Positions 29,175-38,581 of a DNA stretch of 64,000 nucleotides are shown piece after piece. The stretch covers positions 1,178,001 to 1,242,000 of the forward strand of contig OZ037880.1 in the NCBI GenBank assembly GCA_964035575.1, in the 5' to 3' direction. Every line of letters begins with the position of its first letter. The stretch's first letter is position 1. The notes under the pieces are model-generated. The model saw nothing but the letters and a program-made list of their open reading frames with translations, made no database searches and was not told the origin of the DNA. Position numbers and translations under genes: made by a program. The stretch is from Rhynchopus sp. YZ270_cl-10 (Eukaryota > Euglenozoa > Diplonemea > Diplonemida > Diplonemidae).

Positions 29175-30746
29175 ATGCGTGCTGTACTCCTTTTATTCCT
29201 CTTTGTTGGTGGAGATAGTGTGCTATTGCCTTCAATTTGTGAGACAGAGAAAATGGAGAGACTGGAGCATGGGCAGATGTCTTATTCAGCGTTCACTGCA
29301 CGGTGTTGGTATTTTGGGTGTGAGGATGGGGAGCATGCTGTGCTTAGCTTTGTGATATCACAAAACGCGACCGACGAATTGCAGCTGTATTCGAACAGCA
29401 CACCACATCACACCGAACTCTACGTGACCCACTCCAGCACCATCTCCATTGCAGGCCCTGCAGTTCTACGCTACAACCCATCCGCCACACCGCTCCCCTT
29501 CAACCTCACCTATAGTTGTTCCCTCACCTCCCCTACACAACTCACTCCATCCGTTTGCAATACGACACAAATCGTTCTTCCCTCCTCAGGCACCTTACGA
29601 TACCCCGAAGATGCCTCTGGTAAACCCACCTCTATGTGCTGGTACGTGCCATGTGAATTGGGGGTAGCGTTCGATGTGTCTCGCTTTGTTGCGGTGGGTG
29701 GGGAGGTGCTTGAGGTGTACCAAGGGGATAAGGTGGCAACCCGGTATGTCAAGGGGACATCGGGGATGACCACGTGGCGGGCTGGAGGGGCGACGTTACA
29801 TTATGTAGGGTCGAATTGGGGGTCAAGGTTTGAGCTATCATATACGTGCGCAGAGGAGCCGGTCAAGGAGTTGGTGGGACACTCAAATTGGCCTGATGTG
29901 TGCACCGCATCTAGAGTGCTTATCCCTCAGTACTCTGGGATAATTAAGCATACTCAGGGGAGTGGGTGTTGGGCGTTTTCCTCTTGTATGGGACCTATGG
30001 CGTTTAATTTCACGGAACTGAATGGCATCTATCCAGACCAGATTGGTGTCTTTATCCCCTCAAAGGAAGGGCGTGGTTGGGTTGAAACAACCGAACGTAA
30101 CAGAGTGGTTGTCTTATACCGTCCGGTTCTCGCGATTGCTGTTGCACACAATGCAGAGTATTCGGCCTCTGTTGCATTTGAGTGTATAGGGTATACGTCG
30201 TCGCCTGCGTCATTCAAAAAGATGGTGGAGGTGGAGGTAGAGGTGGAGGGGGAGAGAAAAGGGTCGGTGCTGCCTGCGGTGGTTGGTGGTGTCTTTGTGT
30301 TGGTGTTGGCATTTTGTGTGGTGTGCTGTTGTGCGAAGCGGCGTGTATCGGTGCAATGGGAGGTGGAGTCCGAGCTTCAAGAGGATGCGGAGGAGGAAAG
30401 CATGTCAGAGGTGGTGTCGCAGGAGCCCAGGATGCAGCCCCCACCAGACCTGCTTGCGTTGCCGATAGGCTACGGTGCAACGGACTTCGCAGAGCCACCG
30501 CATATGGTGTGTCCCATATCATTGCAGCTGATGCGCGACCCAGTCTTCTGTGGCTGTGAGACAGCAAAGCCCCAGCACGTATTCGAAAGAAGCTGTCTCG
30601 AAACGCACCTCAAACGTAACAACACCTGTCCCCTTTCTCGAAGACCCATGCAAGCAAATAACATAACCCCGCACGCGAAGCTCCAAATTGAAATCCAACA
30701 CTACGCAACGGAAATGCGAGAACAGGACGAGAAAGAAGAAACTTAA
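29175..30746 (+). CDS. Transmembrane U-box protein with three CUB-like ectodomain modules
   Basis: A 523-residue type I membrane protein. A signal peptide (MRAVLLLFLFVGGDSVL) leads three extracellular modules of about 95 residues (about 22-115, 128-225, 244-337). Each has the pattern Cys, then Cys-Trp or Cys-Trp-x-x-x-Cys, a beta-rich segment, and a closing Tyr-x-Cys or Phe-Glu-Cys, which resembles CUB domains. A glutamate/valine-rich stretch precedes one membrane helix (about 362-385, VLPAVVGGVFVLVLAFCVVC) and an acidic juxtamembrane region. The cytoplasmic end is a U-box (about 442-510: PHMVCPISLQLMRDPV, FERSCLETHL, CPLSRRPM), the E2-binding fold of ubiquitin ligases. Role inferred: a receptor that ubiquitinates targets on ligand binding. 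Its neighbour at 31356 is a shorter paralogue. Confidence 0.8.
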   Translation: MRAVLLLFLFVGGDSVLLPSICETEKMERLEHGQMSYSAFTARCWYFGCEDGEHAVLSFVISQNATDELQLYSNSTPHHTELYVTHSSTISIAGPAVLRYNPSATPLPFNLTYSCSLTSPTQLTPSVCNTTQIVLPSSGTLRYPEDASGKPTSMCWYVPCELGVAFDVSRFVAVGGEVLEVYQGDKVATRYVKGTSGMTTWRAGGATLHYVGSNWGSRFELSYTCAEEPVKELVGHSNWPDVCTASRVLIPQYSGIIKHTQGSGCWAFSSCMGPMAFNFTELNGIYPDQIGVFIPSKEGRGWVETTERNRVVVLYRPVLAIAVAHNAEYSASVAFECIGYTSSPASFKKMVEVEVEVEGERKGSVLPAVVGGVFVLVLAFCVVCCCAKRRVSVQWEVESELQEDAEEESMSEVVSQEPRMQPPPDLLALPIGYGATDFAEPPHMVCPISLQLMRDPVFCGCETAKPQHVFERSCLETHLKRNNTCPLSRRPMQANNITPHAKLQIEIQHYATEMREQDEKEET

Positions 30747-31355
30747 CCCTTTTTTTTCCATCTTCAAAAAAAAAAGTATTTTTGCACTGGGTATCCAACG
30801 TGTGAGCTGTTAATGCGAGTGGCTTAATGAAAAAAAAGCAACACCGGAGAGAGGTGATCTTATTAGTGATTGGGTCTGTACTATTTTCCAACAATTTCTT
30901 TTTTGTCCCAATGTTCCCCGTTTACCACTCTGAAATGCTCCCCCTTTTTTAATTACTTGTTAGTCTTGCAGAACTTCTTCGCTTCTTTAATGCTGTAGTA
31001 GCTCCACGGGAAAGCCATATATCCGTGATATCTGTGGTGCCATTTCTCTCCTTTTTGGACTGGCTTGCCATGACGGAGACACCTAACAGCCTTTTCACTT
31101 TATGGGGAAGCCATCCCAGCACCTTTCACCCTCAGGTCCCCAGGTGAATTCCCCTCCACCAGAAGTTCAGCAAAAACGACCTCCATCCGTAAAGGGTTAG
31201 ACAAAAATGCACATTTTCCCACCCCATTTTCACTTTATCCCCTCTATCCTCTCCCATCCACTCAAAACATCACCCAACAGACACAAAAGGGGTATGCTCT
31301 CGCGCATAGGGCGGGCAAGCTAGGGAGGGTTTCTTGCCTAGGTACACGCTTTGCG
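30747..31355. other. Gap between the two U-box genes, with an ambiguous coding-like stretch
   Basis: 30953-31186 on the - strand is a 78-codon frame interrupted once by an in-frame TAA (first part MEVVFAELLVEGNSPGDL, second part ending EAKKFCKTNK). The + strand is also open over about 30956-31150 without an ATG. Either could be a gene remnant. The leader of the next gene (CACCCAACAG ending 31280) follows. Confidence 0.4.
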
Positions 31356-32285
31356 ATGCGACGACAGTGGGCACGGGGCTTTGGGTGCTCTCTTTTCTTG
31401 CCACTTCTTCTCCTCCTTCTCCCTTTGACATCATCGACCGAGGTTTCTGCAGTAGGCACAACAAGCTTTCCTGACTCATGCAGGAACGGTCTACGTGTCT
31501 GGCATGGTGACCGATTGGATGAAGTCGAAACCGACGGAGCTGTGAAATGCTACCGTCTGCTCTGCAGCGCAGCGCTGTTTACTGTACATGGCAGTTTCAA
31601 TCCGGCAAATGAGACCGGAACACTTGAGGTTTTTGTCAACCTTCGTTTGGTGTACACCTCAAAGGGAGACGTTGCACAGGCGTTTGATTTGACAGCAGAT
31701 GACATAGTGCTGGTGTTGACGCCGCATGGCGGGTTTACTGCGGAGTTGGATTTTGCGTGTGGAGACGGAGGGGCGCATGGCTACGCATTCGTGGGGGTGG
31801 TGGTCCTGGTGGTGCTGTTGCTGATCATTGTGTGCATTTGTGGTGTGCGGTGTCTGCTTCGTTCGCGCAGTGCGCAGCTGATGCGGCGGGAGCGCTATCA
31901 GTTGCTGCAGAGGCATGCCGGCATACGCTACCACGCACAGAACACAGTGGAGTCGCTCGCAACCCTCCAGGTGGGCTACGGTGCAACGGACTTCGCAGAG
32001 CCACCGCATATGGTGTGTCCCATATCATTGCAGCTGATGCGCGACCCAGTCTTCTGTGGCTGTGCTGTACGGCACACTTTTGAAAGAAGCTGTCTCGAAG
32101 CGCATCTCAAACGTCATGCCTCCTGTCCACTGTCACGTACAGAGTTGACCTCAGAACAGATTACACCCAACTCAAAACTCCGGTTGGAAATTCGCAAGCT
32201 CGTCAAACACCACCGCGGCGAAAAAAAACACAAGAAAGCGAGCAAAGATGACCCACCCGTGATAACTGTTGCAGTAGGTCCATAA
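31356..32285 (+). CDS. Transmembrane U-box protein with one CUB-like module
   Basis: A 309-residue paralogue of the preceding gene in the same orientation. A signal peptide (about 1-27, LFLPLLLLLLPLTSS) is followed by a single CUB-like module (about 42-133) with the Cys, Cys-Tyr-x-x-x-Cys and Phe-Ala-Cys pattern. One membrane helix (about 146-168, VGVVVLVVLLLIIVCICGV) and a basic juxtamembrane stretch (RSRSAQLMRRERY) precede the U-box (about 218-285: CPISLQLMRDPV, FERSCLEAHL, CPLSRTEL). The tail is lysine-rich. Bases 31974-32064 are identical to 30468-30558 of the neighbour, while the rest has diverged, which points to gene conversion limited to the start of the U-box. A ubiquitin ligase role is inferred from the fold. 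Confidence 0.8.
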   Translation: MRRQWARGFGCSLFLPLLLLLLPLTSSTEVSAVGTTSFPDSCRNGLRVWHGDRLDEVETDGAVKCYRLLCSAALFTVHGSFNPANETGTLEVFVNLRLVYTSKGDVAQAFDLTADDIVLVLTPHGGFTAELDFACGDGGAHGYAFVGVVVLVVLLLIIVCICGVRCLLRSRSAQLMRRERYQLLQRHAGIRYHAQNTVESLATLQVGYGATDFAEPPHMVCPISLQLMRDPVFCGCAVRHTFERSCLEAHLKRHASCPLSRTELTSEQITPNSKLRLEIRKLVKHHRGEKKHKKASKDDPPVITVAVGP

Positions 32286-33343
32286 AGGGGTGTGTGTGTG
32301 TGTGTGGGGTTTGAGGGGGGTTTTTTTTTTGTTGAAATTGCAGAAAAATTGAGTGCGCGTGTTTTTGTCGTGTTGTTGTTTCTGCATATTTCTTTAAATA
32401 GAACGAAAAACTGTGTTGGGAGAAAAAATGTGTTTCTTTTTCCCTGTTATTAACCTTCTTCTTCTTCTTCCCTCCCCCCCTTTTTTTTCGACTATTTTGC
32501 TCTGCCAGTGAGGCGCAGTGTGTGTGCAGTGCGATACCCCCCAACTTGAGCCACGCCAATGCTTGTGGAACCTGGTCGAAGCCTTTTGTGCTGTTTCCGC
32601 AAAAGCCGGGGGGTGGTGAAATTGGGTAAGCACGTAATGCATTCCACCCCGCCCTTTTTTTTTTCTGTTTCCGCAAAAGGAGCGTCAGCTAAAAAAGGCC
32701 TGGAGATAGTAAGTCTAGATACCGAAAAAAAATGTTAACGCAATCTACTTGTCCTTAATCTTTTGCAGACGACAATGGTGTTCCAGAGGGGACCTATATA
32801 GACATATCCTTGACATGTCCTTGACAGGTGTTTCAGGAACACCAAACAAAGCTGTTTTCAGCAAAAACGTAATACCAGAGCAAAACAGAGAGAACCAACC
32901 CTTCCCTCCCTTTTTTTTTTAACCTCCCACAACCATAAGTTTGTTAGGTGATTAAGCACAGTGTCAAGCCTAGGTTTTTTGGCACTCTCAACCATTCATT
33001 TTTTTTAAAGGGGACTCAGCCCATTGGATATCTTGTCTTCCCTGCCAGTTTTTTTTCTCTTTTTTTTTTTTTTTTTTTGTGCTTGGCCTTTTGCTGTCGT
33101 GCTCGGGCACTGTCTTCTGAAGGGGAAAAATTGATTGTTACCTTTTAAGATGTGTGCACGTAAGGCACATTCATCTTTCAGGTTTTATTTTACTTTTTTG
33201 ATTGAGGTATTTTCCTCGAAAGACGCGAACGCTACGTCTTTCTTAAGTTGGTTTGTCTTTTTTAGGTGACTAAGCACTGTTGTGTTAAATGTTATCATAG
33301 TGCAGTTAGCCGTCCCTTTGTGCAAAACTTCGCGCTCTTGTTA
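32286..33343. other. Intergenic, no gene seen
   Basis: T-rich, with a GT microsatellite near 32291. A type B hairpin lies at 33147-33200. Confidence 0.55.
33147..33200 (+). repeat. Dispersed hairpin, type B
   Basis: AAGATGTGTGCACGTAAGGC then ACATTCATCTTTCAGG. Perfect stem TGTGC/GCACA, loop ACGTAAG. Confidence 0.75.
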
Positions 33344-33644
33344 CTGGGGGGGGGCGAATAAGAGATGTGGCATCTCTTATTAGGCGAACGGACGAGCCAG
33401 AAATAAAAAAAAATTTTTGGGGGGAAAAAAGCAAAAAGACATTTTCGCCGGAGGCAAAAAAAATATTTTGACCACTTTTTTGCCAGACCGGGTAGACAGG
33501 GTAAAATTTCAAAAAAAAATTTCAAGATAAAACCCTGGCGCATGCAAAAAAAAAAAAAAAAAAATACCCCCAAAATCTCAACCTGATCTCTTATTCGGCC
33601 CTGATCTCTTATTCACCCCTGATCTCTTATTCGCCCCCCCCCAG
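33344..33644. mobile_element. TA-flanked MITE with an internal 18-bp tandem repeat (301 bp)
   Basis: Ends CTGGGGGGGG plus CGAATAAGAGAT and ATCTCTTATTCG plus CCCCCCCCCAG, flanked by TA on both sides. Near the right end the unit CTGATCTCTTATTCRSCC is repeated three times (33582-33636), extending one terminal motif into a short array. Confidence 0.75.
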
Positions 33645-33788
33645 TAAATAGAAAGAAAAAAGCGCGCCCTTTTAGTTCATTTTGGTGTCATCAGCGGTCC
33701 GCGGGAAACCCGTGGGTGAACCACGGGAGAACCCTGTTGAACTGGGTTGCTGACTGCACCAAAGTGTAAAAAGAGAGGTTAACACAGT

Positions 33789-33825
33789 GTGGTGTGTATG
33801 CACGTAAGGCATATCCATCTTGCAA
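33789..33825 (+). repeat. Dispersed hairpin, type B
   Basis: GTGTGTATGCACGTAAGGCA then TATCCATCTTG. Stem TATGC/GCATA, same loop ACGTAAG as the 33147 copy, with a compensating stem change. Confidence 0.75.
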
Positions 33826-34192
33826 TGGTGTGGTCGAAAGTCGCACGGTACACCGTAAAGACTTGGTAAAAACTTGGTAGGGGGTTTTCTCCTAATATTT
33901 GACGACCCCTTTTTACCCTTGAACACTTTGTAAAGTCTTGCGCTTCGGATCACGCCATTCACCTTTTCTTGTTTTTAATATGGGAGAGTCCATAAAAACC
34001 CCTCCCCACCATATTTTATGTCAATCCACTTTGCAAATCTTCCTTTCATCTGGTCACATGAGAGTCCTTTTGTTGTTTTTGTTGCTGTTTGCTCTCTCTC
34101 TGATCACACAATACTGGAAATTCTTTGTTGGAAAAATGAGGGGAACGGGGAACAGGGAGGGGGGGCGGACACATTACCGTTTTGTGCATTTA

Positions 34193-34289
34193 CAGTTGGA
34201 CAAGAAATATTGGCGACCAAAAAAGTCGCCAATTACAAAAAATACCCCAAAATCCGCCAATATTATTCGCCAAGTTTCTTGTCCAACTG
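34193..34289. mobile_element. Tc1/mariner-like MITE (97 bp)
   Basis: TA-flanked inverted ends CAGTTGGACAAGAAA and TTTCTTGTCCAACTG. CAGTTGG is a common Tc1/mariner terminus. Internal TATTGGCGA/TCGCCAA pairs extend the foldback. Confidence 0.85.
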
Positions 34290-36988
34290 TAGAGTAAGAC
34301 GACCCAACTTTAAGATTTGTGCACAATAAAGAGATGCACTTGCCTCTAATATCCCCCCTTTCAAACCCCCTTTTCAAACGTGAATATGCCAGTGACCCTG
34401 AGCTCGCGCCTCTCAACGCTTCCTCTGTTAAAGAAGGGTGAGGTTGGAAAGCAAATGCAAAACGACACCGTAGCAACTCCGTGTACGGCTGTCCACTGCA
34501 GGCGGACAAGAACTGTACATATCAGTGGAAGTCTTGTCCTCTCTACTCCGCCCTTCTACCCACGTCGTGTGAAAGCGTATTGTTTGCGGCGCTCTGTTCT
34601 GTGCATATCTTATGGTTCACACAATTTAGTTGATTCTTTCCCCCTTTTTTTTGGAGAAAAATGCGTTGATGGAAAATTCCCTTCATTATCGATTTTGGTT
34701 TTTGGGGGTTTTTTCTTCAAGAACATAGTGCACATTCTGTATATTTATTGATACGTTCCATGCTGTTCGCCTGTGTTCTAGTTTTCCCCCCGCCCTTACA
34801 GTGAAGTTACACACAGTATCATTAGAAGCCGGGGTATAGTATGGTCAACGTTTTGATTGCCTGATACCGACCATTTTCTCTCCCCCCCTCCCGGTAAATC
34901 ACTTTGCGCCAATTCAGATCTCATACACTGTTTGGCTGCGTTCAACGAAAACCCTTCCCTTCCCTAGTCGTGTTATCAAGATCAGGTGGCGACCGAAAAA
35001 GCCCGGTTTTTTAGCGAACATGGTGATAAATCCAAAATCATGCAATACTTCAACTGCCCTGCGAACTCCTTATTGAAGTAGTAAAAAAGATGCACAAAGA
35101 AAAAATCAAAAAGAAGTCGACCAGTTGACAAAGTTGATCACAAATAAAAGTGACGACTGTCTAAATGGCCACATCAACAAATTATCAAACCATATTTGGT
35201 GTACCGTTTTACCCCAAACACAACCGGACACCTGGTGACATGTACAGCTCACGTGTGCTTATGTTAGGCACGGGCACACAAGTGCACCACAATTACACAC
35301 AATTTCACCTAACTTGCTCGGGAAAAACGGTGCACCAAAAAAAAAAGTGGTATGCGGGCTGTACCCCCACTCACGTGTCTTCCCCTCCACCACTCTTCAT
35401 CTTTTACCAAGGGCGGCCTCAAAACCGTAACCTGCAAACAACCCCCTTGTGACAGGAAAGAAGTACCGGGAGTGTTCCGCACTCGCGAGAACCTTAGCCT
35501 GGTGAAAGGAGGGTTTTTTTCCCATAAAAGTTGCTCTTAAGGGTTCAGGACTGACGTCTATACCTTTCGTAGCACAAAAGGCTTCGGCCAACATTGAGTA
35601 CAGACCCTAGGTTCCCCAAGCAGGGTCCTTAGGCGATTGTCGACACAAAAAAAGCAGAAAAAGAAAAGAAAAAAGGGGCTAGACCAATACACTACAAGGA
35701 TACGACTCGTTCAATTCCTTTTCAATGTCAGGCCAGAGCTTGTCTCTGCCTTACAATGAGGGTACCTATGCTGCCTGTATACCAGAGAGCTTATTACTCG
35801 TAGTGCTTTTTTCTTTTTCTTTTTCCTCCTTGCTTGAAATCGTGACTACTATCCCGATCCTCATAGTAGTCTAAAAATCATTTTTTTTTTTCCCTCCTTG
35901 CTTGTAGGTGACTAAGCACAGAGATACTGAGGTTCATCTTATAAATGTTTCTTCTTTACTTTCTGCGTTGACAAACTACGATTATGCTCTAAGGCGCCTA
36001 TGCAGGACGCGAGGCTAGGCTTTAGGGGTCATCTTATAAAACTTTTCTTTTTTTTTTTTTAGCTGCCATCTGTTTTGAACGTCCCTTTTTTGTGCTTTCT
36101 CTTTAGGGATGGTTGGAAAGGATTGTATAGTATAACTTTTGCTGATGTCGCCCCTCTGAACGAAAAAATTTTTTTTCACTTTTAGGAACTCATTCCTTTG
36201 TTTATCTTGTGGAGAGACAGAGACCTACTCACTGAGCCTTGAGCTTAGTCAACGTATGTGCTCTATTTGTTTGGCTGGGCATGCGGTTATTTGGAATCTG
36301 GACTACGAAGGATTGACGTAGGGATTGCTATGTAACGCAAATATTTTCTTTTTTTTTTTTTGTTACGCACACTACTTTGTGAGCGGAAAGTGTCACGTCG
36401 TTCACTCACCCAACCGTGCTCCGCAACACCACCACCCAACAGGTGATTTTTAGTGTGTGTGGAAGCGTCAACGCATCAAACAACTACAAGAAGAGGGGGT
36501 GAGGGAACGACAAGTGAACACTTTAAACTGAATTACCCACCCTACGTGCTGTGTGCCACCTCCCCCAATTTTTTAATATCATAGTATACTTCATATTGGA
36601 GTAGACTACTCCTGTCTTCATCTTTGCCAGAACGGTGTTTCATGAAGGGACTTAAATGGTATCATGTAGGAGCTATCTAGAAAGATGCTGGCCACGTCAG
36701 GAGAGGGTGAACGAATTTTTTGTATTTCGCGGAAATGTGAAAATGGAATAAACTTTTCAAAAAAAAAAAAAAAAAACTGTTACAAAAAAAAGCTTGGATC
36801 GAAGTTGTATTGACGACTACTTCTCTATACCAACATAACTAAAATGTTTTGCTGATGTCGCAGTACTTCAAAATGTTTTTTTATTTTGTCTTTTTGTGAG
36901 TACACAACCACAACACACAAAAACCAGTCTCGGCAAAGGAACGATCCACCACCCAACCTTTTACTTCGTAGATCCGTAGGTCTGCGTA
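34290..36988. other. Intergenic, no convincing gene
   Basis: The frame 34386-34751 is open from an ATG but becomes T-run low complexity and shows no domain. Hairpin repeats lie at 35906-35955 (GTGACTAAGCACAGAGATAC, then GGTTCATCTTATAAATG) and about 36005-36055. Confidence 0.45.
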
Positions 36989-37095
36989 CAGTCTCGACCG
37001 ATATTACGGAGCGTCGAAATTATGGCCGAACCGAAAATACGGCCAATACTTTCGACCACCGTAATATGAACCGTCCGTAATATCGGTCGGGCCTG
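36989..37095. mobile_element. Tc1/mariner-like MITE (107 bp)
   Basis: TA-flanked ends CAGTCTCGACCGATATTACG and CGTAATATCGGTCGGGCCTG, with an inner palindrome around GGCCGAACCGAAAATACGGCC. A distinct family from the CAGTAG and CAGTTGG elements. Confidence 0.82.
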
Positions 37096-37759
37096 TACCT
37101 GACAGCATCTTCTTTATTTTGTGTACAATTTTTTGGAAAGATACATCCCCACGTGAAATTCAAGCCTCGCAGGAAGGTTTATGTAGCAAAAAACACACCT
37201 TCCCGCTCACACCCAAAAAATAGTAGTTCCCACAGTAGGGAATAAGTACCGCATCCCTTAGCTCTCTCTTGAAAGAGGAGTGTAAAGTCGCCACCAGGCG
37301 TGTGCACAAATCTTCCCTTGTGGAACGAAACATATTGAAAAATCTTGTTTTTTCTTGTAGATTTGGCACCCAAGAAGAACTGTGTGACTATTATTCGTTG
37401 AAGGGTGGCTTAGCATGGGAGGCTAAGGAACAAAATCTTGCAAAAAAAATATCTCTTTGCATTCTCTACTTTGTGTATCTGAGTGTGTTATCAGTTATTT
37501 TATTTTTTTTCTAAATAAAGAGAGTGTAAGGTTTCATCTTGTCAAACGTCTTCGATGCTCCACGACTATGATGGCTGAGGTTGAGCTCATCGTGTCGGTA
37601 CTTTTCGTTTCTTTTTTTTTAGCATTCCCGTGTGTACCAATGAAGTGCTCTCCGCAGTTTAAAAAAAAACTTCCATTTTTAAAGATGTGCGGGAGAGGTA
37701 TATTCATATCGCAAAGTTTTCTGAGATCGACTGAGATGCGTTTTAGCACGTTTCAACTA

Positions 37760-37861
37760 CCGTCTTCGTAAAAAAATGTTCGACCGTAATAAAGTTCGTC
37801 CTTTTCCGGATTTTTCTGGAAGTTCGTCCTTTTTTACGGTCGAACATTTTTACGAAGACGG
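37760..37861. mobile_element. TA-flanked MITE (102 bp)
   Basis: Ends CCGTCTTCGTAAAAAAATGT and ACATTTTTACGAAGACGG, extended by TCGACCGTAA/TTACGGTCGA and an inner AAGTTCGTCCTTTT direct repeat. TA flanks at 37758-37759 and 37862-37863. Confidence 0.8.
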
Positions 37862-38581
37862 TACTCTTCTTTCTGTCGTGGGCAATTTCCCAATTTGTTG
37901 AGTATAAGGTTCGGGTTCTTGTGCTTTCATCCAGGTCTGGCGTCCTATGGGCAGTGAAGAGGTGTCTGCATCAATAACTGCACCTTGTATTCTACCCCCC
38001 CCTCCTCCTTGCTTGTACCGTAGTGTATGGTATAGTCTCGCCACATAGCTTTGTTTTTGTTTTTGTTTTGTTTTTTTCCTCTTGTGGGTTGCCGTTAAAC
38101 GGAAGCGCCTCTCCATTAGAGGGCTACACGGCAAGGCAGCATCTCCCCACTGTGTGTGTTTTTTTTTTCCCCTTGAAAATGACTTCCTCGACGAAGTGAA
38201 ATGAGACTGGTTTTTAAAAAAAAGAATATTTTTCTCTTTCTGTCATTCCTGGATTTGAAATTTGTATTGGGTTCGTTCCCTCTGGAGTTTTATGAAGGTT
38301 TACCAGGGTAGGTGCTGGGATGACTTCCCCACGCCAGATGGGCACGCCTGTTCCCGCGAGCGCAGATTACACAGGTGGCAACGATGCACTATTCCAACAA
38401 ATTATCAAATCAAAAAAAATAATGATAGAAAAAGTGGACCAATGACTGTTGCGTTGACACACCTTTTCTCTCTATGTTCAATCAGATATCCCCCACACAC
38501 CACGCACCACACAATAGGGCTGATACACATACCCACCCTTTCTCTTCTCCGTCAAGTGTCGTGTCCCCTATTTCCCCCATC
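37862..38581. other. Intergenic upstream of the first ankyrin gene
   Basis: No gene seen. 38361-38418 contains a copy of the CAACAAATTATCAAA short repeat. A pyrimidine-rich leader runs into the ATG. Confidence 0.5.

Noticed and set aside
33341-33650. CRISPR-like array (three spaced repeats)
   Set aside because: The 18-bp units are contiguous without spacers and belong to a MITE end in a eukaryotic genome.
34386-34751. ATG-started frame of about 120 codons
   Set aside because: The first half is balanced but the rest is T-run low complexity; no domain and no typical leader upstream.
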